Origin: WS-2 sp036507005
Lineage (GTDB): Bacteria; Eisenbacteria; RBG-16-71-46
Length of the DNA: 54,960 nt
Direction: 5' to 3'
Assembly (NCBI GenBank): GCA_036507005.1
Contig: DASXQT010000081.1
Location: 1 to 54,960, forward strand
Below, one piece after another: positions 20,574 to 28,714 of the stretch. A program made the translations under genes and the position numbers. The notes beneath the pieces are model-generated. The model did no database searches and was not told the origin of the DNA. It saw only the letters and a program-made list of their open reading frames with translations. Position 1 is the stretch's first letter. Every line of letters begins with the position of its first letter.

Positions 20574-22667
20574 TCAGTGCGGCGGCGCGGCGTCGAGCAC
20601 CCCTGCGGCGCTCGGAAACCTCTCGCGCAGGGCCTGCCAGAGGCGCCGGGCCTCAAGGTCGCGGTCCGCTGCGGCCCCCGCGAGCGCGAAGTAGCGCCGC
20701 AGCGAGGTCGCCCCATCGAGGATCCTCTGGTTTGAGATCTGGAGCAGGCCCCAGCGCCGCCACGCCGCGGGCGAGTCCGGGTCCAGGACCCGGGCGGCGT
20801 AGGATTCGATCACGGCCGGGCCCGGCCCGCCGCCGCTCGCGAGCAGGAGATCCGCGAGCAGCGCATGCGCCCCGGGATCGAGCGCGTGCGCTTCGACGCC
20901 GCTCCGTGCCGTGGCGAGCGCGCCCGCGGTGTCGCGCCGGGCGAGCGCCTCGAAGGCGGCGGCCACCTCCGGCACCGGTCCCGCGCGGGTCTCGTATCCG
21001 GCCCGCTCAAGCAGGTCGAGCGCCCGCTCGCGCTCCCCCAGCCCCCATTCGGTCCACGCCAGCCAGTAGCCGGACACCGGCGACCCTTGGCGCTCGCGCT
21101 CCATTGCCAGGAACTCCCGCGCCGTCCCGGGTTTCTCGCTCAGGATCGTCGAGGCCGCGAGCCGGTAGTAGAGGCCGGGCTCCGAGGTCACTTCGCGGAG
21201 CGTGTCGTTCGTGACCTGGAAGAAGTAGACCGGGCCGCGCACCGCCTTGGCGCGATCGAAGGAGCCGAGATAGTACGAGCGCAGGCTGGTGTCGCGGTAG
21301 GCCCAGCGCACCAGCGGCCCGTCCCCGCTCTGGAACGCCACGCTGCCCGGGATCCCGGCGAAGAAGAGCGTGCTGCGCGGCGGCAGCGCAGGCCGCGCGG
21401 CGCGGAGCTGGGCCAGGGTGCGATACACCGAGAACGTCCCGCGCTCCAGGTAGTAGCGGTTGATGCGGGAGCGCGCGTTCCACGCGCTGGGCCTGAGCGC
21501 GAACTCCGGGAGCAGCGAGGAGCGCGCCGAGTTCCAGGCCAGGAGCGTGACCGCGGCCAGCCCCCACGCGCGGCGCCGCGGCGCGAGCCAGGCCCCGAGC
21601 GCGAGCGCGGCGCCGCACGTGGCGAAGAGATAGTAGTAGGCGCTCCACGTGCCGGCCACCGGCACGACCGGAGCCGCGCCCACCAGGGCCCAGACGAGTC
21701 CCGCGGCCGCGGCCCGCCCGGAGCCCGCGGCCACGGCCCTTCCCGCGCCCGCGGGCGCGGGCTCCGCAGCCGGGCGCGAGCTGCGGCTGCCGGGCGCCGC
21801 GATCGCCACCAGCACGAGCGCGAGCGGCACCAGAGCCGGAAAGGCGAGCGGGATTCGGGTCTCGGCCGAAGCACCCCACTCCAGAGCAGGCACCACCTGG
21901 AGCAGGTGGAGGAACGCGGCGGCGACCGCCGCGGGGCCGAACGTCAGCGGCCCGGCGGAGCCCGCGCGCGCGCGCGCGGCGAGCAGGGCCACCACCGCCC
22001 AGGCCGCGACCGCCGCGGCGAGCGGCCAGGCGCGCCGCGCCGCCGCGGGCCACGACTCCCCGGGCCGCCGCGCCGCGATCACGGCGACCACGGGCGTGAG
22101 CGCCACCACCTCCTTCGAGAGCAGCGCGGCCAGCAGCGCCACGCCGGCCCACAGCCGTCGCCCGGCGAGGTGGAGCCAGAGCGCCGCCAGCGCGCCCACG
22201 ACCGCGAGCAGATCCTGGCTGCCCGAAGCCCAGCGCAGCGGGACGTCGGCCGCGTAGTGGAGCGCGAGGAACCCGGCGGCGATCAGCGCGGCGCGCGGTC
22301 CGGCGAGCCGCCGCGCGAGCGCGAACAGCAGCGCCACGATTCCGAGCCACAGCAGGAGCCCGGCGGCGTGGAAGGCGCGCGCCGAGCCCGATCCGGCGCG
22401 CGCCACGAGCCAGAAGAAGAGCTGGCGCCCGACCGGACGGTAGAAGTTGCCGATCGGGTCGGGCTCGGCGAGGACGTGCGGCAGCGAGCCGCGTCCCACC
22501 TGGTCGAGGAAGATGAAATCGTCGGCGAAGAACGGCGCATCGAGGGCGGGAAGGCGGAGCAGCAGCGTGGCGGCGAGCACGAGCGCCAGCGCCGCGAGCG
22601 GCGCCAGCCCCGCCCCGCTCACGCGCGGCTTCGAAACCGGTTCTTCCTTCCGGTGCGGTCGCGGCAC
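20574..22667 (-). CDS. GT-C-like multi-spanning membrane protein with TPR-like C-terminal domain
   Basis: About 697 residues. The N-terminal two thirds are a string of hydrophobic helices (about 10-12) in the style of dolichyl-phosphate-mannose/ArnT-type GT-C glycosyltransferases. The first external loop carries an acidic pair in APFFADDFIFLDQVG followed by NFYRPVGRQLFFW. The C-terminal about 220 residues are soluble helical repeats resembling tetratricopeptides (SGYWLAWTEWGLGERERALDLLERAGY, LDPGAHALLADLLLAS, DPDSPAAWRRWGLLQI). Likely role: transfer of sugar from a lipid carrier at the membrane, unproven. The GTG start at 22667 comes seven bases after the GH57 stop; GTG 22622 is also possible. 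Its neighbour is a glycosidase, consistent with carbohydrate work. Confidence 0.75.
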   Translation of the reverse strand: MPRPHRKEEPVSKPRVSGAGLAPLAALALVLAATLLLRLPALDAPFFADDFIFLDQVGRGSLPHVLAEPDPIGNFYRPVGRQLFFWLVARAGSGSARAFHAAGLLLWLGIVALLFALARRLAGPRAALIAAGFLALHYAADVPLRWASGSQDLLAVVGALAALWLHLAGRRLWAGVALLAALLSKEVVALTPVVAVIAARRPGESWPAAARRAWPLAAAVAAWAVVALLAARARAGSAGPLTFGPAAVAAAFLHLLQVVPALEWGASAETRIPLAFPALVPLALVLVAIAAPGSRSSRPAAEPAPAGAGRAVAAGSGRAAAAGLVWALVGAAPVVPVAGTWSAYYYLFATCGAALALGAWLAPRRRAWGLAAVTLLAWNSARSSLLPEFALRPSAWNARSRINRYYLERGTFSVYRTLAQLRAARPALPPRSTLFFAGIPGSVAFQSGDGPLVRWAYRDTSLRSYYLGSFDRAKAVRGPVYFFQVTNDTLREVTSEPGLYYRLAASTILSEKPGTAREFLAMERERQGSPVSGYWLAWTEWGLGERERALDLLERAGYETRAGPVPEVAAAFEALARRDTAGALATARSGVEAHALDPGAHALLADLLLASGGGPGPAVIESYAARVLDPDSPAAWRRWGLLQISNQRILDGATSLRRYFALAGAAADRDLEARRLWQALRERFPSAAGVLDAAPPH

Positions 22668-22674
22668 ACGCTCC

Positions 22675-24804
22675 TCAGGCGCTCCACATCGAGTCGGCGT
22701 AGCTCGCGTCGGGCACCTCGAAGCGCACCAGATCGGTGCCCGGCACGGTCTCCACGGTCCGGCCCCCTTCGAGCAGGTGGGCGACCAGCTCGACCGGCTC
22801 GCCGGCCGCAAGCCCGAGTCCCGCGAACGGGACGCCGAGCTCGAGGATGCTCCCGATCGCGCAGCGCGCGCCCGGCACTTCTCCCCCGCCGCCCTCCCCT
22901 TCGCGCAGCACGGAACGTTCGCCGGTCGCGAGACTCACGACCCGCAGCCGCACGGCGCGCGGCGTGAGCAGGTCGAGCGCGAGATCGAGCGCCGCCCCCG
23001 GCCCGCGTCCGGGGTGGAAATCGAGCCGGAGGAAGAGCCGCTCGCGATCGAAGCCGAAGTAGAGGTCCGACACGCGTCCCGCGCCCTGGTGCATCGCCCC
23101 GCCGCCGGCGCCGAGCCGGAAGCGCCCGGCCGCGTGCCACTCGTAGAAGTGCGTGCGCCGGCCGTCGATCTCGGGGTGGATCAGACCGATGGGAGTGAGC
23201 ACCTCGCCCGGCCGGGCGCGCGGCGGGGCGACCGGGACCTGGAGCCACGCCGGCGCCGGCTCCCCCCTGCGCCCGTAGGTCGCCTCGAGGTGCTCGCGGA
23301 ACAGGCGATCGAACAGCCCCTTGTCGGGCGTCGCGTGGTCGTCGCCGAACCACCAGAACCAGTCCGAGCCCTCGGCCGCGTCGAGCGCCTCCCACGCCGC
23401 GGGGTCGCTCTCCGGCCGGCTGCCGGCCGCGACCAGCGCGCGGCGCGCCCGGCCCAGCAGATCCCAGGCGCGGTTCTTCTCGGGATGCCCGATCCAGATG
23501 TGGAAGTCGGCGTCGATCCACGATCCCGAATGGAGTGTGGGCAGCGCCTGCAAGTCGCCGGCCCCCTCCAGCACCTCGGACGGCGTCCGGGTGCGGATGT
23601 CGGCGGCGGACTCGAGCGCTGCGTACAGCGCTTCGAGGAACGGACCGCCGTCGTCGGGATAGGTCTCCCAGCAGTTCTCGCCGTCGAGGATGATCGAGAC
23701 CGTCGCGGGCGAAGCACCGGCCGCGGCTCCGGCCTCGCGCACGCGGGCGACGATGTCCGCGGCCGCCTCCTCAGGGCGCCAGCGCTGGTAGATGAATCCG
23801 ATCCGGTCGCTCAGGTCGCGATCGCGGAAGAAGAGCGCCACGCTTCCCGCCGGCGTGTCGAGCCGCCACGGCCGGTAGAGCGATTCGCGCTTCCTGCGCT
23901 CGGGCGGGAGCGAGTTCCACAGCACCTGCTCGTCGCTGGCGAGCCAGCGCACGCCGGCTTCGGCGGCGAGCGCCGCCGTCTCGGGGCTCACGCTTCCCTC
24001 GGGCGGCCACAGGCCGCGCGGGGGATCGCCGAACACCTCGGCGTGGCGCGCGAGCGCGCGCCCGATCTGGCGCGCCGCGTCCTCGGGCGCCGCGAAGCGT
24101 TCGGCCGGGAGCGCGAGGTCGGGGCGCGCGCGGTGCGCGCTCTCGAGGCCCACGAGGAGCGGCAGGATGGGATGGTAGTAGGCCGAGGCCGAGAGCTCGA
24201 TCTGGCCGCGCGCGGCGAGCGCGCGGTACGCCGGCACCACCTGGGCGAGCGCGCGCGCGTGGAGCGCGAGCAGGCCGTCGCGATGCGCGGCGGTGAAGTC
24301 GCCGGCGCTCGCCAGCGCCCGCTCCGCCTCGGGCTGGGCGTGGAGCGTGGGATCGAGCCACGCGAGCAGGAACCAGGTCTCGAGCGCGAGCAGGTCGCCC
24401 TCGGGGAGCGGCGCGGCGCCCGGCCCGCGCGCGCGCTCGGCGCGGCGCACCAGCGCGGCGTAGCGCGGCCAGCGCTCGAGGGCATGACGCGGCGCCATGC
24501 TCGCGCGCCGCGCGACCTCGGCCCGCTCCTCCGCGGTCAGCGACGCCACCGGGCGCGCGAGCCGGTCGAACAGGGCGTCCGGGGCCCCGGCCGCCGCCGC
24601 CTCGAGCTGGTCCAGGAGCGCCGGGACGAAGTTGAACGTGGCGCGCACGCCCGGATGGGCCTCGAGGTGGCGCGCCATGTCGAGGTAGTCCTTGGTGGCG
24701 TGCAGGCGCACCCAGGGGAGCAGCGAGACGCCGTCGCGGGGACTGCGGTAGTCGGGCTGGTGGTGGTGCCAGAGGAAGACGAGATCGACCGGGCGTTCGC
24801 TCAC
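22675..24804 (-). CDS. Glycoside hydrolase family 57 protein
   Basis: A 709-residue enzyme. GTG 24804 has GAGGAGGGG just upstream and begins directly before the GH57 opening motif FLWHHHQPDY (conserved HxHQP). Other family regions are FNFVPALLDQL, SAYYHPILPLL, GLWPPEGSVSPE with candidate nucleophile Glu269, and IILDGENCWETYPDDGG with candidate acid/base Asp374. The catalytic barrel fills the first 480 or so residues, followed by a C-terminal beta domain. GH57 enzymes act on alpha-glucans (amylase, amylopullulanase, glucanotransferase); the exact specificity cannot be read here. No signal peptide, so it is probably cytoplasmic. It is flanked by a TPR membrane protein (56 bases away) and the GT-C-like gene. 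Confidence 0.9.
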   Translation of the reverse strand: MSERPVDLVFLWHHHQPDYRSPRDGVSLLPWVRLHATKDYLDMARHLEAHPGVRATFNFVPALLDQLEAAAAGAPDALFDRLARPVASLTAEERAEVARRASMAPRHALERWPRYAALVRRAERARGPGAAPLPEGDLLALETWFLLAWLDPTLHAQPEAERALASAGDFTAAHRDGLLALHARALAQVVPAYRALAARGQIELSASAYYHPILPLLVGLESAHRARPDLALPAERFAAPEDAARQIGRALARHAEVFGDPPRGLWPPEGSVSPETAALAAEAGVRWLASDEQVLWNSLPPERRKRESLYRPWRLDTPAGSVALFFRDRDLSDRIGFIYQRWRPEEAAADIVARVREAGAAAGASPATVSIILDGENCWETYPDDGGPFLEALYAALESAADIRTRTPSEVLEGAGDLQALPTLHSGSWIDADFHIWIGHPEKNRAWDLLGRARRALVAAGSRPESDPAAWEALDAAEGSDWFWWFGDDHATPDKGLFDRLFREHLEATYGRRGEPAPAWLQVPVAPPRARPGEVLTPIGLIHPEIDGRRTHFYEWHAAGRFRLGAGGGAMHQGAGRVSDLYFGFDRERLFLRLDFHPGRGPGAALDLALDLLTPRAVRLRVVSLATGERSVLREGEGGGGEVPGARCAIGSILELGVPFAGLGLAAGEPVELVAHLLEGGRTVETVPGTDLVRFEVPDASYADSMWSA

Positions 24805-24859
24805 CCGCCCCTCCTCGCGCGGGTCTCGCGCGTGCGGGCGGTACGGGGATGCATCCGGG

Positions 24860-25528
24860 CTACGGCGCGGACGGGCGCAGCTCCCCCAGACGGATTCGCG
24901 CCGTGGCGGCGAACGAGGTCTCGCCGAATTCGTCGAGCACCCGCTGCAGGCGCTTCGCGGCCTCCTCGGGCTGGTGCAGGGCCCGGTAGTTGCGCGCGGC
25001 GGCCACCAGGAACTCGGCGGACGACTCGCGATCGAACTTGCCGACCAGGGCCTCGAACTGGTCGGCGGCGGCCTTGGACTGGCCGTCGCTCTCGAGCGCG
25101 TAGCCGTAGGCGCGCCGGGCCGCATCGCTCACGAGGCCGGTGCGGTTCTTCTCGAGGAAGCGGCGGTAGTAGTCCACCGCGCCCTTCCAGTCGCCGTTCC
25201 AGAACGCGTCGTCGCCCGCGAGCCGCAGCGCGTCGGTCCCGCTCCAGGTCGACGGGAACTGCTGGACCACCTGCTTCGCGACCTGCAGCGATCGCGCGTA
25301 CTCGCCCTGCCAGAAGAGGAGGTTGGCCTCGGTGAGCTGGCCCGCCGCCTCCTCCTCGGCCGCGGCTCGGGCGCGGATCGTGAAGAAGCCGATCACGCCG
25401 GCGGCGGCCAGCACGCCGACGACTCCGAGGGTGAGACGGCCGTAGCGGTTCCAGAAGGAGGAGGCGCGGTCCAGCATCTCCGCCCCGGGGTCTTCGATGT
25501 GCGCGCGACGCTGCGTCGCCAATGGCAA
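24860..25528 (-). CDS. Membrane-anchored TPR protein (YfgM/BamD-like repeats)
   Basis: A 222-residue protein with a short basic cytoplasmic tail, one transmembrane helix (about residues 33-51, LTLGVVGVLAAAGVIGFFT) and then four or so tetratricopeptide repeats (TEANLLFWQGEYARSLQVAKQV, AFWNGDWKGAVDYYRRFL, YALESDGQSKAAADQFEAL, NYRALHQPEEAAKRLQRVL). The layout resembles YfgM, the SecYEG-associated periplasmic chaperone, but repeat proteins of this sort are hard to assign. The start is TTG at 25528, chosen because GGAGGA lies six bases upstream and no better start exists. It lies in the minus-strand train with 106 bases separating it from the zinc-ribbon gene. Confidence 0.78.
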   Translation of the reverse strand: MPLATQRRAHIEDPGAEMLDRASSFWNRYGRLTLGVVGVLAAAGVIGFFTIRARAAAEEEAAGQLTEANLLFWQGEYARSLQVAKQVVQQFPSTWSGTDALRLAGDDAFWNGDWKGAVDYYRRFLEKNRTGLVSDAARRAYGYALESDGQSKAAADQFEALVGKFDRESSAEFLVAAARNYRALHQPEEAAKRLQRVLDEFGETSFAATARIRLGELRPSAP

Positions 25529-25634
25529 GTGAATCCTCCACTTCCGTCGTGGATTTCGAGTCTTCGATGAGGTGTGGCCGGGATCGAGACGCGCGAACCC
25601 TATCCGCTCGCGCGCGGAGCGTCAAGCGCGAGCG

Positions 25635-26780
25635 TCACGCCGGGCCGCAGCGCTCGCACGCCACCGCGCCGCGGGCGCGCACCAGCATCTCGGCGTGGTG
25701 TCCGCAGCTCGGGCAGGCGGGCCGACCCGGGCGGCCGCGCGCCACGTCCACCTGGCTCGCGACCCGCACGTGCACGGCGCCCGCGCGCAGCTCCTGCTCC
25801 AGCTCGGCGACCGGCCACGACCACTCCGAGATGCCCCAGAGTCGCAGCTCGGTGCGCAGCGCCCAGCGCTGCCGGACCTCGGCCGCGCGCCGCTCCCACT
25901 CGAGCTTGAGCGAGGTCGCGTCGCCGTGCTCGATCTCCGCCTCGTCGCCGTTGCCGGTGCGCCGGCGCAGCCGCTCCTCCTCCTCCTCGATGCGCGCCGA
26001 GAAGAACGCGCCCAGGCGCGCCAGCTCGTCGTCGCGCAGCCGCGCCACCGCCGCCTCCCACTCCTCCTCGCGCTCCTCGAGCAGGCGGTCGAAGTGGCCG
26101 CGCGCGTGCGCCAGCCACGCCTCGCGCTCCTCGGGCTCGAGCCCCTCGCCGATCTGGTACAGCCCCTCGCGCACCCGCACCTCGGAAAGCTCGGTGTCGC
26201 GCACCCGCTCCACGCATGCTCCCGAGGCGTCGAGCAGCAGCACCCACGCCTCCTGGCGCGGCAGCCCGCCCCAGCGGGTCACCACCACGTGGAACGCGAG
26301 GCGTCGCTCGTAGCGCACCGGGCCGAGGCGGGCCGGTCCCCACGAGAGGCCGCGCACGTGGCAGGTCGTGGCCAGCCCCTCCTCGGGCGCGCCCGGCACC
26401 TGCGCCAGCGCGGTGCGGCGCACGATCACCGGGGTCTCGAGCGCGACCTCGAGGATGCGGCGCCCCGCGGTGCTGCCGGGCGCGGTGAACCAGGCGCCTC
26501 GCGGCAGCGTGGCGCGCTGCGGATCGAACACCAGCCGCACGCGCTGGCGCCGCCACCTGCGGCGCAGCGAAGCCGAAAGCTCCACCTCCCAGTCGCCGCG
26601 CGCCGCCGGGCTCACCTTGCAGCCCGCGGACTCGAGCCACTGGCCCACGAACTCGCGCCACTCCGCCGGCAGCGCGGCCGGAGCGCCGCCCTCGCGCGCC
26701 GCCGTCGCCGCCCGCGCCGCCGTCGCCGCCCGCACCGCCTTCGGCCTGCGCCCCCGCACCGCCTTCACCATCACGGTCAT
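25635..26780 (-). CDS. Zinc-ribbon, coiled-coil protein partnered with the SNF2 ATPase
   Basis: A 381-residue protein without a recognised family. The N-terminus is basic and Ala/Arg-rich (1-30). A beta-rich middle (about 40-215) includes LVFDPQRATLPRGAWF and RYERRLAFHVVVTRWGG. A charged helical stretch of about 100 residues (FDRLLEEREEEWEAAVARL, FFSARIEEEEERLRRRTG) is likely coiled coil, and a C-terminal zinc ribbon has CPSC...CERC. ATG 26780 shares ATGA with the stop of the SNF2 gene, so the two are translationally coupled. Helicase plus this protein total about 1,030 residues, close to RapA (968), so it may be the detached accessory half of a RapA-like enzyme. This is inference. Confidence 0.75.
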   Translation of the reverse strand: MTVMVKAVRGRRPKAVRAATAARAATAAREGGAPAALPAEWREFVGQWLESAGCKVSPAARGDWEVELSASLRRRWRRQRVRLVFDPQRATLPRGAWFTAPGSTAGRRILEVALETPVIVRRTALAQVPGAPEEGLATTCHVRGLSWGPARLGPVRYERRLAFHVVVTRWGGLPRQEAWVLLLDASGACVERVRDTELSEVRVREGLYQIGEGLEPEEREAWLAHARGHFDRLLEEREEEWEAAVARLRDDELARLGAFFSARIEEEEERLRRRTGNGDEAEIEHGDATSLKLEWERRAAEVRQRWALRTELRLWGISEWSWPVAELEQELRAGAVHVRVASQVDVARGRPGRPACPSCGHHAEMLVRARGAVACERCGPA

Positions 26781-28714
26781 GACTCGCCCTCCTCCGCCAG
26801 GGAGGGGAACAGCCAGCCCTGCTGGTCCTTCTGCTTCTGGTACAGCCGCCGCGCCACCACCAGGTGCTGCGCCAGCTCCGCGAAGCGGCGCTTGCGCGCC
26901 CGGCTGTTGGTGGACTCGGTCCAGCGCCGGAACACCTCGTCCTCGAACGAGCCGTGCGGCTGCCAGGTTCCGAGGATCTCCTCCATCTCCCCCACCACCA
27001 GCTCGAACATGCGGATCTTGCGGTCCAGGATCTCGAGCACGTAGGCCTCGATCGTGCCGCGCGCCGCGAGGTTGACCACCCGCACCGGGTGCTCCTGGCC
27101 GAGACGGTGGACGCGGCCGATGCGCTGCTCGACCCGCATCGGGTTCCACGGCAGGTCGTAGTTGATCACGATCCGGCAGAACTGGAGGTTGCGCCCCTCG
27201 CCGCCGGCCTCGGTGCTCACCAGCACCGGGGCGTGGGTACGGAAGTAGTCGAGGGACTCCTCCTTCTCGCGCCAGGTGAGCTCGCCGTGGAACACGGCCG
27301 GCGTGATGCCCCCCTGCTGCAGCGCCTCGACGATCACGTCCTGGGTGGAGCGGAACTGGGTGAAGACGATGCACTTCTCCCCGCCCGCCGAGGCCACGCA
27401 CTTGAGCAGGGACCGCACCTTGCTCGACGAGCGGCTGGCCTCGTGGGCGCGGGCGGTGAGCAGCTTGAGGCGGCGCGCGTCGAGGCCCCCGGGCTCGCGG
27501 CTCAGCTTCTCGAGCGTGGACGCGGCGGCCGCCCACGACGAGCCCATCTCCTTCTGCAGCACCATGAGCGTGAAGTAGTGCGGGCGGCCGGGCCCGGCGT
27601 CACCGTGGACCGCGTCCGCCACCAGGTCGCTGACGTTTCGGTAGAGCCGCCGCTCGGCGGGGGTCTGCGGCACCCACATCGTCTCGACCTTGCGCGGCGC
27701 GAACTTGAGGTGGGTGTCGGAGCGCCGGGTGCGGATCATCACCGACTCGAGCAGGGTGCGCAGCCGCGGCGTGTTGCGCGGCGCGCGCTTGTCGTGCCCG
27801 CTCAGGAAATCGCGCCGGAACTGGGAGAAGGTCCCGACCGTGCCGGGCCGCACCAGGGTGACCAGGTTGTAGAGCTCGCGCATGTCGTTCTGGACCGGCG
27901 TGGCGGTGGCGAGCAGCAGGTAGCGCGGGTTCAGGTCGTTCAGGAACTTCCAGCCCAGCGTGAGGTGGTTGCGCAGCCGGTGCGCCTCGTCCACCACCAC
28001 CAGGTCGTAGTTGGCTCCGCGCACCCGGCGGCGGTGGCGCTCGTGGCGCGCGGTCTCGAGCGAGGAGATGACCAGCGGGTGCCTCCCCCACTGCCCGGCC
28101 GGCCCGCGCGACACCACGAAGTCGAGCTCGAACTTCTCCCACAGCTCGGCGCGCCACTGCTCGCACAGCGAGGCCGGGACCAGCACCAGCACGGTGCGCA
28201 CCGCGCCCCGCAGCAGGTACTCCTTGATCACGATGCCGGCCTCGATGGTCTTGCCCAGCCCCACCTCGTCGGCCAGGATCGCGCGCCCGTTCAGGTCGCG
28301 CGTGACCTTGAGGCAGGCGCGGATCTGGTGCGGGAAGCGCTCGACCCCGCGCAGCGAGTCGAGCGAGATCAGCCGGTCGGTGCCCGCCCAGCGCGCCCAG
28401 CGCTCGGCGCGGGCGTGGAGCGCGAACGGCTGGGCCGCGACGTAGTCCGCCTCGAGCCAGCGCCGGAACGCCGCTTCGCCCTGGGGGTGGGTGGTGCGCG
28501 CGCGCTCCGCCGGCCCGGCCTCGGCCGGCGCCGCGCGCGCGCCGTCCACCAGATCCCACTCGCGCTGCGCCGAGAGCCGGCGCAGCTCGCCGCCGAACAC
28601 CACCTCGAGCATCTCGCGCCCGCGGTCGGTGTGGACCTCGACCACCAGCCCCTCGCCGAACTGGGGGTGGCGCAGGCGCTGGCCCACGCGGTAGCGGGTC
28701 GGGGTCAGTTCCAC
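26777..28714 (-). CDS. RapA-like SNF2-family ATPase with N-terminal Tudor-like domain
   Basis: A 645-residue DNA/RNA-dependent ATPase. Residues 1-60 look like the Tudor/SH3-type domain of UvrD/PcrA C-termini and RapA N-termini (VGQRLRHPQFGEGLVVEV, then LEVVFGGELRRL), modules that bind RNA polymerase. The SNF2 core follows: motif I ILADEVGLGKTIEAG, motif II VVVDEAHRLRN, motif III LLLATATPVQND, motif IV IVFTQFRSTQDV, motif V VLVSTEAGGEGRNLQF, motif VI RVEQRIGRVHRLGQ. The C-terminus is short. GTG 28714 has AGGAG nine bases upstream and overlaps the beta-CASP gene by ten bases. Known relatives remodel stalled or post-termination RNA polymerase. The linkage to a nuclease and a zinc-ribbon protein suggests a complex. 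Confidence 0.9.
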   Translation of the reverse strand: MELTPTRYRVGQRLRHPQFGEGLVVEVHTDRGREMLEVVFGGELRRLSAQREWDLVDGARAAPAEAGPAERARTTHPQGEAAFRRWLEADYVAAQPFALHARAERWARWAGTDRLISLDSLRGVERFPHQIRACLKVTRDLNGRAILADEVGLGKTIEAGIVIKEYLLRGAVRTVLVLVPASLCEQWRAELWEKFELDFVVSRGPAGQWGRHPLVISSLETARHERHRRRVRGANYDLVVVDEAHRLRNHLTLGWKFLNDLNPRYLLLATATPVQNDMRELYNLVTLVRPGTVGTFSQFRRDFLSGHDKRAPRNTPRLRTLLESVMIRTRRSDTHLKFAPRKVETMWVPQTPAERRLYRNVSDLVADAVHGDAGPGRPHYFTLMVLQKEMGSSWAAAASTLEKLSREPGGLDARRLKLLTARAHEASRSSSKVRSLLKCVASAGGEKCIVFTQFRSTQDVIVEALQQGGITPAVFHGELTWREKEESLDYFRTHAPVLVSTEAGGEGRNLQFCRIVINYDLPWNPMRVEQRIGRVHRLGQEHPVRVVNLAARGTIEAYVLEILDRKIRMFELVVGEMEEILGTWQPHGSFEDEVFRRWTESTNSRARKRRFAELAQHLVVARRLYQKQKDQQGWLFPSLAEEGES

